The notes: generated by a model not told the origin, from the letters alone. 14,323 bases of DNA from Pseudomonadota bacterium (GCA_030608745.1 JAUWDQ010000040.1:1-14323); one strand, 5' to 3'. Positions 1 to 5,981 are shown, counted from the stretch's first letter. Translations and numbers: made by a program.

Positions 1-728
1 GTCCGTTGCCCCGCCTTTGCCATCTCAACGATTTTATTATGGACCTGGATGCCACGAATCTTCCCCTCTTTCTTCAATGATGGCAGTATTTGAACCGTAT
101 CACCAACTGAAATACTCCCAGAAACGAGGGTGCCCGTAACCACCGTCCCAAACCCCTTCATGACGAATACACGGTCGATAGGTAAGCGAAATAAGCCCTC
201 GGATGTCCTTCCTTGGACTTCATTGGCCAAACTATCTAATGTGGTCAACAATTCTGGAATCCCCTCGCCAGTGAGGGAGGAAACGTTAACAATGGGAGCC
301 CCTTCCAAAAACGTTCCCTTGACCAATTCCCTCACTTCCTCTCCAACCAATTGGACCAACTCGAGGTCGGCCAAATCGATCTTACTCACTACTACCAAAC
401 CCTTTTTGACCGCCAATAACCTGCAAATATCCAAATGTTCTCTCGTTTGGGGCATAATTCCCTCATCTGCGGCCACAACCAAGGCAACCAGATCAATGCC
501 CCACGCCCCAGCAACCATATGTTTAACGAATTTCTCATGGCCCGGGACATCCACAATCCCCATTCTTGAGCCACTGGGAAGCACGAGGGAGGCAAATCCC
601 AGTTCAATGGTAATTCCCCTCTCTTTCTCTTCCTTCAACCGATCCGTATCAACACCCGTCAGTGTTTTGATCAAGGCAGTTTTACCATGATCAATGTGTC
701 CGGCCGTTCCCAAAACGATCTGTTTCAT
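1..728 (-). CDS. selB: Selenocysteine-specific translation elongation factor SelB, 5' part (3' end outside window)
   Basis: SelB delivers Sec-tRNA to the ribosome at UGA codons that carry a SECIS element. The visible 242 residues hold a full GTPase domain: G1 GHIDHGKT (10-17), switch segment ERGITIELGF (36-45), G3 DVPGH (60-64), G4 SKID (115-118) and G5 SSLTG (150-154). They continue into the first beta-barrel (VFVMKGFGTVVTGTLVSG, about 187-204). The -ERGITIELGFA- segment and the SKID form of G4 (not the NKCD of EF-Tu) point to SelB. The ATG at 726-728 gives the canonical short N-terminus; upstream is GGGGTAAGGGG, a G-rich but close ribosome-binding stretch. The remaining barrels and the winged-helix SECIS-binding domains lie off the left edge. 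No selA, selD or Sec-tRNA gene is visible. HU lies upstream on the same strand, separated by a terminator, so selB probably has its own promoter. Confidence 0.95.
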   Translation of the reverse strand, partial: MKQIVLGTAGHIDHGKTALIKTLTGVDTDRLKEEKERGITIELGFASLVLPSGSRMGIVDVPGHEKFVKHMVAGAWGIDLVALVVAADEGIMPQTREHLDICRLLAVKKGLVVVSKIDLADLELVQLVGEEVRELVKGTFLEGAPIVNVSSLTGEGIPELLTTLDSLANEVQGRTSEGLFRLPIDRVFVMKGFGTVVTGTLVSGSISVGDTVQILPSLKKEGKIRGIQVHNKIVEMAKAGQR

Positions 729-781
729 CCCCTTACCCCGAACCTTGGTATCATGTCGCTAAAAGAATTGCCCTTTATCCT

Positions 782-810
782 TAATTAGCAGATCTCCATC
801 ACCAGTTCAA
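782..810 (-). promoter_or_regulatory. Weak candidate promoter for selB
   Basis: On the minus strand there is TTGAAC (805-810), a 17-base spacer and TAATTA (782-787) preceded by TGC, as in an extended -10. The -35 matches 4 of 6 consensus bases and the -10 is poor. It lies between the HU terminator and selB, where a promoter is needed. This is inference only. Confidence 0.25.
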
Positions 811-867
811 GGATTATCTCCCTCCACTTGCAGCTTTTCACCTCCGTTGAACTCGATTTCTCCCGCG

Positions 868-896
868 AAAAAAAAAGGGAGAACCGAAGTTCTCCC
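868..896 (-). terminator. Intrinsic terminator of the HU gene
   Basis: A perfect 8-bp stem, GGGAGAAC (877-884) with GTTCTCCC (889-896), closes a four-base loop that reads TTCG on the minus strand. It is followed on that strand by nine T (A at 868-876). It starts 19 bases after the HU stop codon. This is a textbook Rho-independent terminator and separates hup from selB. Confidence 0.93.
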
Positions 897-914
897 TTTC
901 CCGAAAAAGAGGCG

Positions 915-1187
915 TTATTTCACGGTATCCCTCAGTTTATTTCCCGGTTTGAACTTGGCGACCTTGGTAGCGGGTATCTTGATTTCCTTTCCAGTTCTGG
1001 GATTGCGCCCCGACCTAGCCTTTCTCTTTGAAACCATAAAGGTGCCAAAACCGGTCAGGGTCAATTTATCCCCTTTTTTTAATGCCTTTGTCACATTGCT
1101 GGTAAAGGAATTTAATGCCTTTTCAGCCGCTGCCTTCGTAATCTTGGCCTCCTTAGAAATATTTGCAATGAGATCAGCCTTCGTCAT
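915..1187 (-). CDS. hup: HU-family DNA-binding protein
   Basis: This is a small histone-like nucleoid protein that binds and bends DNA as a dimer. It is 90 residues, the normal length. The N-terminal helices (MTKADLIANISKEAKITKAAAEKALNS; residues 1-27) form the dimer core. The TLTGFGTF turn (about 43-50), the ARSGRNPRTGKEI arm (about 57-69) with its Pro-containing tip, and the closing VAKFKPGNKLR are diagnostic of the HU/IHF family. The arm sequence and the general pattern fit HU better than IHF subunits. The start is fixed by a strong AAGGAGGTG ribosome-binding site about 8 bases upstream of the ATG. The gene is monocistronic, with its own consensus promoter and a strong terminator, which fits an abundant protein. 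Confidence 0.97.
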   Translation of the reverse strand: MTKADLIANISKEAKITKAAAEKALNSFTSNVTKALKKGDKLTLTGFGTFMVSKRKARSGRNPRTGKEIKIPATKVAKFKPGNKLRDTVK

Positions 1188-1264
1188 TCCCTTTCACCTC
1201 CTTTTCCTCTTGAATTATGTCAAGAAGCCCCCCAGCAGGGACTCAAGAGAAATACAATGTCCCC

Positions 1265-1293
1265 ATACTAATGAGTTCCACGATAAATGTCAA
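1265..1293 (-). promoter_or_regulatory. Sigma-70-type promoter of the HU gene
   Basis: On the minus strand: TTGACA (1288-1293), a 17-base spacer, TAGTAT (1265-1270). The -35 is a perfect consensus and the -10 matches 4 of 6. The predicted start near 1258 gives a leader of about 70 bases before the strong ribosome-binding site of hup. Confidence 0.8.
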
Positions 1294-1605
1294 CAAAAAA
1301 CTTCTTTTTTTTCTATTTTTTCTCCATTATCTCGCTATTTCCGAGTTCGATGGATATCGGGGTTCATAGGGCTTTACCATAAGAATTGCGCTCGCTTGCC
1401 CAAATTAACTAATGATTTCAAATAAATACATATCTTGATCTTCCTGAGTTTCCGGAGAAACCCATTGTCCCGGTGTTCCTGAGCATAATCTTTTGAAGAA
1501 CTGGAATGATAGAATGTTGGAATAATGGGCAGGGGCAAAGCCTCTGAGTTCCTATATAGTCAACGGGTTACAGGAATATTTCCTCTAAAACTCAGGAAAT
1601 CCCGA
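1294..1605. other. Non-coding stretch between hup promoter and the radical SAM gene
   Basis: About 310 bases without a credible gene. It contains a T-rich tract near 1301-1322, one copy of a short dispersed repeat (1446-1483, listed separately), and an imperfect 7-bp stem (1578-1584 with 1594-1600) just after the radical SAM stop. That stem has no T-run and is A+T-rich, so it is not called a terminator. Several short open frames cross the area but none resembles a known protein. Confidence 0.5.
1446..1483. repeat. Short dispersed repeat, copy A
   Basis: GAGTTTCCGGAG (1446-1457) and GTTCCTGAG (1475-1483) begin 29 bases apart. The same two blocks recur at 3427-3438 and 3457-3465, beginning 30 bases apart and in the same orientation. 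The two copies bracket the HD/radical SAM gene pair. The sequence between the blocks is only partly alike, so this is a degenerate repeat of unknown nature. Confidence 0.45.
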
Positions 1606-2754
1606 TTATATATACCTCTCCATGAGGTCCGCAATGGCCTCTTCAACCTTTTGCTGGGATGTGGCCTGTATCCTCTCCAGGTGATCCTGCACCCGTTGAA
1701 AAAGCATGGGATTGTTGAGGTCGTCCAATTTTCGATAGAGCCCAGCACGTCTCCCCAGCCGATAATTGAGCCTCTGCTCCTCTGGAAGCGTTAAATATCG
1801 ATCGATGATCCCTTTCATCTTAGGTTTGTCCCCCGGCAACTGGCCCTCCACCTCCTCCAAGAGGTTCAGGATGTGATCACTTGCGAAATAGCTCTTAATT
1901 CCTTGTAGTTCGTCGATGAGCAACCCCTCCTCCCTTATTATTTCGTCATCGGAAGACAGGACGAACTCATGTGCTTTGACCTTTCCATACAAGGGCATAT
2001 CCTGGAGAACCTTTAAGGTTCTGACCCGAATGAAATGCGGATCAATCTGGTTCAGGACCTTGGCCGTCTCAATGGCATGGGGTTTCCACATCCCTTTCCC
2101 CCCCAATCCCAAGATCACGTATTCGGAAAGCCCCAAACCGGATGCCTTGATCTTCTTTCCCGCCTCGATATGCAGCCGAGCCGTCACCCCCTTCTTCATG
2201 AACGCAAGAAGGCGATCATATCCCGACTCCAAGCCGATATGAACCCTTGATAGTCCCGCTTTCTGAAGCGCCTTGAGCTTTTGGAGTTCTATTGTGTGAA
2301 CGGTTTTGGACCTCGCATAGGTGGTAATCCTCTGGACGTCGGGAAAGGTCTCTTTCAGAAAGGTAATTATCTCCGTCAGATCATCGGTCCCCATCCTCAG
2401 GTTATCACCGTCTTGAAGAAAGACGTTATTTCCCCCACCGTAAAGCCAAAGGACAACCCTCAGAAAGGCCTCATTGTAGAGATCAGGCCTGTCAAAGATG
2501 GTCTGAACCACTGAGGCATTGATTTCCCCCGCAAGACCCACGTTCCATGAGATCGCCTTTACCTCCTGGCTGATCTCCTTGACCGCCCTAATATCCTCCT
2601 TAACCTCACCTACGGATCTCAGGCTAAACCGCTCCCCCTTATAGGTTCGGCAAAAGGCACACCGATTCCATGGACAATTCCGGGTAACCCGGATAAGGAG
2701 GCTGTAAGCCTCGTTGGGAGGCCTAATGGGACCCTGTTCAAAGGTATATTGCAT
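1606..2754 (-). CDS. Radical SAM protein with C-x4-C-x2-C cluster motif
   Basis: The predicted iron-sulfur enzyme has 382 residues and would cleave S-adenosylmethionine to start radical chemistry; its substrate is unknown. From the ATG at 2754 the cluster cysteines are C27, C32 and C35 in TRNCPWNRCAFCRTYKGERF. This spacing is C-x4-C-x2-C, not the usual C-x3-C-x2-C. It is followed by the usual radical SAM barrel features: LRMGTDDLTEIITFLKETFPDVQRITTYARSKT-like segments (about 120-152), HIGLESGYDRLL (about 174-185) and GLGLSEYVILGLGGKGMW (about 206-223). I recognise the TRNCPWNRCAFC type from uncharacterised radical SAM proteins but not a function. A TTG at 2763 gives three more residues. The ATG is preferred because GGGGG (2765-2769) sits 10 bases before it. 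The gene follows the HD gene after 17 bases and is very likely cotranscribed with it. Confidence 0.88.
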   Translation of the reverse strand: MQYTFEQGPIRPPNEAYSLLIRVTRNCPWNRCAFCRTYKGERFSLRSVGEVKEDIRAVKEISQEVKAISWNVGLAGEINASVVQTIFDRPDLYNEAFLRVVLWLYGGGNNVFLQDGDNLRMGTDDLTEIITFLKETFPDVQRITTYARSKTVHTIELQKLKALQKAGLSRVHIGLESGYDRLLAFMKKGVTARLHIEAGKKIKASGLGLSEYVILGLGGKGMWKPHAIETAKVLNQIDPHFIRVRTLKVLQDMPLYGKVKAHEFVLSSDDEIIREEGLLIDELQGIKSYFASDHILNLLEEVEGQLPGDKPKMKGIIDRYLTLPEEQRLNYRLGRRAGLYRKLDDLNNPMLFQRVQDHLERIQATSQQKVEEAIADLMERYI

Positions 2755-2771
2755 CTGCCACAAACCCCCGT

Positions 2772-3353
2772 TCAGCTCTGCGTAACGGTCACCTCCTCGG
2801 GTTCGATATCCAATTTCGAACAGATCTTATTCTCAATGCGATAACAGAGCGTTTCCAATCGATCCATCCACTCCCTTTGGCCTTCGTCTCTACAATATCT
2901 AGCCCTGACATCATCAAATCTCTCCCTCAAGGTTACGATCTGATCGTGACGGACCCTCTTATCTGAATAATTAACCACCTCCTCCTCCGTAACCCATGGT
3001 AAATCCGGATCCTTCAGGAGGAAAACATGCTCACGCACGATCTCCGCAACGCGCTTGTAGCCCAGATTCCTCAATAATCGATAACCCGTAAGGCTATGAT
3101 CTTCGCCGGAATCAAAGCTTTCAGCCTTGGTGATATCGTGAAGCAAGGCTGCGGCCTCCACCACATTCAAGTTCAAATTCTCACCCCTTCGGTTCAGCTC
3201 CGTCGAAATGGAAAGGGCAATCTCGGCTACCTTGATACAATGTCGGATAATATTTCCCATCCCATTGTACCGTTTCAATAAATCCAAACATTCCCCTTTC
3301 GATGGGACCCTCATTCCCCCGTGCTGCTTTTTCCCCAAAGGGTCCTCCTTCAT
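2772..3353 (-). CDS. HD-domain metal-dependent phosphohydrolase
   Basis: This 193-residue HD-superfamily protein is probably cytosolic. The metal-binding pattern is intact: H38 (RHCIKVAEIA), H72-D73 (LLHDITKAE), H86 (GEDHSLTGYRLL), H109 (VREHVF) and D131 (NYSDKRVRHD). It resembles the small HDIG-type hydrolases related to YqeK and to the HD domain of CCA-adding enzymes. Such enzymes cleave phosphoester or phosphoanhydride bonds in nucleotides, but the substrate cannot be read from sequence. The start is ambiguous. The ATG at 3353 has GAGG directly against it, while an in-frame TTG at 3336-3338 has a perfect AAGGAGG (3344-3350) five bases upstream and would give 188 residues. The conserved domain begins later, so both are compatible with function. 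It is the first gene of a two-gene unit with the radical SAM protein. Confidence 0.87.
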   Translation of the reverse strand: MKEDPLGKKQHGGMRVPSKGECLDLLKRYNGMGNIIRHCIKVAEIALSISTELNRRGENLNLNVVEAAALLHDITKAESFDSGEDHSLTGYRLLRNLGYKRVAEIVREHVFLLKDPDLPWVTEEEVVNYSDKRVRHDQIVTLRERFDDVRARYCRDEGQREWMDRLETLCYRIENKICSKLDIEPEEVTVTQS

Positions 3354-3363
3354 CCTCTAAATG

Positions 3364-3380
3364 ATTGTATTGCTTACAAT
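3364..3380. promoter_or_regulatory. Small inverted repeat at the HD operon start site
   Basis: ATTGTA (3364-3369) and TACAAT (3375-3380) form a perfect 6-bp inverted repeat around a 5-base centre. It lies just downstream of the predicted -10 and over the expected transcription start, where an operator would block transcription. It could also be chance in an A+T-rich spot. Confidence 0.35.
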
Positions 3381-3382
3381 AA

Positions 3383-3411
3383 AACATATAACCCAGCACA
3401 ATCCCTGTCAA
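3383..3411 (-). promoter_or_regulatory. Sigma-70-type promoter of the HD/radical SAM unit
   Basis: On the minus strand: TTGACA (3406-3411), a 17-base spacer, TATGTT (3383-3388). The -35 is a perfect consensus and the -10 matches 4 of 6. The predicted start near 3376 is about 23 bases before the ATG or 38 before the alternative TTG. The same pair of boxes with the same spacing precedes the rhomboid gene. Confidence 0.7.
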
Positions 3412-3426
3412 GGAAATCAGATTCAG

Positions 3427-3465
3427 GAGTTTCCGGAGTTTTTGGAGAACACCGTTGTTCCTGAG
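3427..3465. repeat. Short dispersed repeat, copy B
   Basis: GAGTTTCCGGAG (3427-3438) followed by GTTCCTGAG (3457-3465), the same blocks and orientation as at 1446-1483. A weak inverted pairing (GGAGAACA with TGTTCC) lies inside this copy. Confidence 0.45.
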
Positions 3466-3630
3466 GGTAATTCCATCCTTCAAACTGCAGCACCGCATAA
3501 CGGCAGGATCCAAACTCGGCTGGAAGGGGGAAGTATTCCCCGGAACCCCGAAAGGGAGAAACTCAAGAATCGTGATGGAGGTATCATCTGGGGTCGGGAA
3601 ACAAACCCCCCATTTTCCCCTCGAATCGTA

Positions 3631-3657
3631 TTGGGGCCCGGGGTATGTTGGCCCCAA
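3631..3657. repeat. Strong G+C-rich hairpin in intergenic DNA
   Basis: TTGGGGCC (3631-3638) and GGCCCCAA (3650-3657) are a perfect 8-bp inverted repeat around 11 bases. It lies about 145 bases after the rhomboid stop. Neither strand has a following T-run, so it is not a classical intrinsic terminator. It could stabilise the 3' end of the transcript or help Rho-type termination. Confidence 0.55.
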
Positions 3658-3800
3658 GGGAGAACCAGAAAATCCTTTAGCGTGGAAAACCCCATAGAAA
3701 AGATCGTCGATCTACGAAGTGATGAGATGACGAACCAACACCTCGCATGACAAAGGGCATGAGCGATGCAGAGGTGGGAGCTACGCGGATTTCATGTCCC

Positions 3801-4772
3801 TCAGGAATCCATCCGTGTAATCTTCACCGTGAGATAAAGATCCCCGCGTTCCCCATGGGGGGAGCTCCGGCCCATACCCCGAAGCCTGAGGCGGGTTCCA
3901 TCGCCAATATCCGGGGGAATCGTGACCACAACCGTCCTTCTTCTATGCGGAATGCTGACGAACTTGCGGGCTCCCAACAGTGCCTCCCGTGGTGTAATGA
4001 CAATGGTCCCGTGGATATCAAGGTCTTCCCCCTTAAAGGGACGGATATTTTGAAGCCGTGGCGTACTTCTCCGTTGTAGTGAATGGGCGAGCTTCTGGCT
4101 GATCCCGATTCTCGGAAGGGCAAAAAAGAGCTTGACGGTAACCAAACCGAAGATGAATCCCCCTATGTGAGCCCACCAGGCGACCCCGCCCGCCTGTCCG
4201 TGGCTCACCGATGCGTAAAAGAATTGGATTAAAACCCAGTAGCCCAAGAAGAAGACGGCCGGCAACTCAAAGAGAAGGGGGAAGAAGAATATGGGAACCA
4301 TTGTGAGAACCCGCGAACGGGGGAATAGGAGAAAATAGGCACCCATAACGCCGGCAATGGCACCACTGGCCCCTATGGTTGGGAGAGGGGAATGCCAGTT
4401 GGTCGCGAGATGGATCGACACAGCGGCAATACCGCTCAGGATATAGAATGCGAGAAAACGGGATGGTCCCAGCCTGTCTTCCACGTTGTCCCCAAAGATA
4501 TAGAGAAACCACATGTTCCCCAGCAGGTGGAGAAATCCGCCATGGAGGAACATATAGCTGAAGAATGGAACCACCTGTGTCAGGATGGTGAAATCACCCG
4601 AGATCCCTGGGTCTGAGTATCGAATCGGAACCACGCCATAGAGGAAAAGGATCCTTTTGAGATAGGGCCCCTGGGCCAATTGCCAGAGGAAAACGAGGAC
4701 ATTGATGCCGATGATGATGTTTCTGATGATGGGGTAGGTCTTTGACTGGATCGTATCGCGTAAGGGAATCAT
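3801..4772 (-). CDS. Rhomboid intramembrane serine protease fused to a DnaJ C-terminal domain
   Basis: This 323-residue integral membrane protein would cleave transmembrane substrates. The rhomboid part covers about residues 1-218. It starts with MIPLRDTI, usual for bacterial rhomboids. It continues with HGGFLHLLGNMWFLYIFG (77-94), the GASGA motif with nucleophile S136, and H202 in WWAHIGGFIFG as the second catalytic residue, over about six membrane segments. A cytosolic linker follows. Residues 250-318 (DLDIHGTIVITPREALLGA, TVVVTIPPDIGDGTRLRLRG, ERGDLYLTVKI) match the second C-terminal beta domain of DnaJ/CbpA, the client-binding part. No J domain or zinc finger is present. The ATG at 4772 is preferred. 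A TTG at 4796 adds eight residues but has little ribosome-binding sequence and would leave only a very short leader after the promoter. The gene is monocistronic and divergent from cutA. Confidence 0.92.
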   Translation of the reverse strand: MIPLRDTIQSKTYPIIRNIIIGINVLVFLWQLAQGPYLKRILFLYGVVPIRYSDPGISGDFTILTQVVPFFSYMFLHGGFLHLLGNMWFLYIFGDNVEDRLGPSRFLAFYILSGIAAVSIHLATNWHSPLPTIGASGAIAGVMGAYFLLFPRSRVLTMVPIFFFPLLFELPAVFFLGYWVLIQFFYASVSHGQAGGVAWWAHIGGFIFGLVTVKLFFALPRIGISQKLAHSLQRRSTPRLQNIRPFKGEDLDIHGTIVITPREALLGARKFVSIPHRRRTVVVTIPPDIGDGTRLRLRGMGRSSPHGERGDLYLTVKITRMDS

Positions 4773-4813
4773 GAATGTTCTCTTCTCCAGGGGCAAACCC
4801 TAGTGCAGAAATG

Positions 4814-4842
4814 AACATAAGGCGCCATCCCGGCCTTGTCAA
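4814..4842 (-). promoter_or_regulatory. Sigma-70-type promoter of the rhomboid gene
   Basis: On the minus strand: TTGACA (4837-4842), a 17-base spacer, TATGTT (4814-4819). Boxes and spacing are identical to those of the HD operon promoter. The predicted start near 4807 gives a leader of about 35 bases to the ATG at 4772, which supports that start. Confidence 0.75.
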
Positions 4843-4868
4843 GGGGTTTCCTCTTCTCCTTGAATCCT

Positions 4869-4896
4869 TTGGCGTAAAATGGTAAAAAACGATAAT
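4869..4896 (+). promoter_or_regulatory. Candidate promoter of cutA
   Basis: TTGGCG (4869-4874), a 16-base spacer and GATAAT (4891-4896) on the plus strand. An overlapping alternative is TTGAAT (4860-4865), 17 bases, TAAAAA (4883-4888). Either would start transcription about 40 to 50 bases before cutA. The divergent arrangement with the rhomboid gene requires a promoter here, but the boxes are imperfect. Confidence 0.4.
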
Positions 4897-4947
4897 TTCA
4901 TGGGGTAGAACGATGAGCTCGATCACAAGCTCTTATGGGGAAATGCT

Positions 4948-5286
4948 ATGGCGAAAAGGGAGAACCAAGGGGAATTCGTGGTCATTCTGGTGACCACAGG
5001 CTCACAAGAGGAAGGGTTGAATATCGCCCGTGCTCTGGTGGAGTCAAGGCTGGCGGCCTGTGTCAATATCATTTCAGGCCTTCGGTCCATTTATCGATGG
5101 AAGGGGAAGATCTGGGATGAGGGGGAACTCCTTCTGCTCATCAAGACCCGAATGGCTCTATTCGAACAGGTAAAAGGCAAGGTCAAGGAAATCCACAGCT
5201 ATGAAGTACCGGAAATCATAGCCATTCCCATAAGCTGGGGATCCGAAACCTACCTGAATTGGCTAGGGGAATCAACCCTTTCATAG
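4948..5286 (+). CDS. cutA: CutA family protein (divalent-cation tolerance)
   Basis: CutA is a small, very stable trimeric protein of the ferredoxin-like fold, related in shape to PII proteins. It was linked to copper tolerance in E. coli, but its biochemical role remains unclear. The 112 residues show the family pattern: VTTGSQEEGLNIARALVESRLAACVNI (15-41), SIYRWKGKI (47-55), E..LLLIKT (59-67), HSYEVPEIIAIPI (84-96) and YLNWL near the end. Length is normal. The ATG at 4948 is chosen because GGGG (4937-4940) lies seven bases upstream. It is a single gene, divergent from the rhomboid gene. Confidence 0.96.
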   Translation: MAKRENQGEFVVILVTTGSQEEGLNIARALVESRLAACVNIISGLRSIYRWKGKIWDEGELLLLIKTRMALFEQVKGKVKEIHSYEVPEIIAIPISWGSETYLNWLGESTLS

Positions 5287-5294
5287 GTGGATGA

Positions 5295-5315
5295 AAACCC
5301 TTAAATGGAGGGTTT
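5295..5315 (+). terminator. Weak hairpin after cutA, possible terminator
   Basis: AAACCCT (5295-5301) and AGGGTTT (5309-5315) form a perfect 7-bp stem with a 7-base loop, starting 9 bases after the cutA stop codon. Only TTT, inside the stem, then AA follow, so the T-run is poor. The position suits a terminator, but strength is doubtful. Confidence 0.4.
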
Positions 5316-5396
5316 AATGAGGGATTCAAATGGCCTAAAGGGCGATTTTTCAGGTGAAATGCCGCATGAGCCCTCAGTTGCAGTGAAAGCAAGCAT

Positions 5397-5647
5397 TGAT
5401 GGCTTCGTAAAAAGTCCAACCTCTGCGTTGCACTGCATCCCCTGCCCTGTTAAATTGAAGGCAGGTTATATCAAGAGATATGGGATATAGAAGCTGCTTG
5501 AAAACAGTAACATCAAACAAAGAAAATATTTAACAGGGTAAATCACTGCAGCGTACTGTAAGTACGCCTCATTCCTCAGGATTTGCGCGCCTTGAATTTG
5601 GAGCTTTTTACTTTGCCGTCTTATTTCGACTTTTTACGAGACCATCA
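5397..5647. repeat. MITE-like nested inverted-repeat element
   Basis: The outer arms are TGATGGCTTCGTAAAAAGTC (5397-5416) and, inverted, 5628-5647; 18 of 20 bases pair. Inner arms CCCTGTTAAAT (5445-5455) and ATTTAACAGGG (5528-5538) pair perfectly. Between the arms, CTGCGTTGCACTGCA and CACTGCAGCGTAC also pair partly. A separate hairpin GCGTACT/AGTACGC (5551-5557 with 5561-5567) lies in the right half. No open frame for a transposase is present. The outer arms and the right-hand block (GTACGCCTCATTCCTC, GGAGCTTTTTACTTTGCC) are of a kind I recall as dispersed repeats in Desulfobacterota genomes; that recollection is not a search result. It may be a non-autonomous mobile element or a large REP-type palindrome. 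Confidence 0.75.
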
Positions 5648-5981
5648 TAATTCAATCGCAAATCAATATTTATCGCTTGTCTCCTTGTGCTTGATTCCAT
5701 GTTCGAAAACGGGTCTTCGATTCTTATTGACTTTTAGGGGTTTTTTGCCTATATGGGCTAAATACAGAATTGAGTGGCCTTTCCACATACACTATCGCTC
5801 AGGTGGACCAGAGCCATGTGACAACATCCCGTCACTCTTTTGTTTCTCTCAGTGGCTGCGGCCGTTTAACTCTTCGGTTAAGTAACGATTCATCCTAACA
5901 AATGAGACAAGTCTAATTTTGGCTGGTTAGTCGAGCGGCCATTATCAATCAATAATTAGATATAGTCTGCGTGGTCATTTT
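5648..5981. other. A+T-rich non-coding stretch upstream of the esterase
   Basis: About 330 bases with no recognisable gene. A 100-residue open frame begins within the repeat at 5583 but resembles no known protein. It contains a short stem TTAAC/GTTAA (about 5866-5881), two GCGGCC blocks 77 bases apart (5858-5863 and 5935-5940), and a possible -10 TATAGT (5961-5966) without a good -35. Composition is lower in G+C than the flanking operons. Confidence 0.45.

Larger units (their letters stand above)
3412..3800. other. Non-coding stretch between the rhomboid gene and the HD operon
   Basis: About 390 bases with no recognisable gene. Open frames are present on both strands, but none has a convincing ribosome-binding site or recognisable product. 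It holds repeat copy B (3427-3465), a 6-bp hairpin GGGGAA/TTCCCC (3527-3532 with 3536-3541) and a strong 8-bp hairpin (3631-3657). It serves as the 3' region of the rhomboid transcript and upstream region of the HD operon. No clear intrinsic terminator for the rhomboid gene is visible. Confidence 0.5.

Noticed and set aside
1578..1600. Stem ATTTCCT/AGGAAAT after the radical SAM gene as a terminator
   Set aside because: The stem is A+T-rich, the loop is nine bases and no T-run follows on the minus strand.
3181..3657. 158-residue open frame on the minus strand
   Set aside because: It overlaps the HD gene in another frame and has no recognisable domain.
3361..3750. 129-residue open frame on the plus strand in the gap before the rhomboid gene
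   Set aside because: It has no ribosome-binding site, overlaps the HD operon promoter on the other strand, contains the repeat and hairpins, and its translation is low-complexity and resembles nothing known.
5583..5885. 100-residue open frame starting inside the MITE-like repeat
   Set aside because: It has no good ribosome-binding site, crosses the repeat arm, and its composition is not protein-like.
5858..5940. attC-like pattern (GTTTAAC, CCTAACAAA and GGTTAGTC) that might mark an integron cassette before the esterase
   Set aside because: The core sites match the RYYYAAC/GTTRRRY rule only in part, the spacing is too short for an attC, the inner L boxes are missing, and no integrase is in the window.
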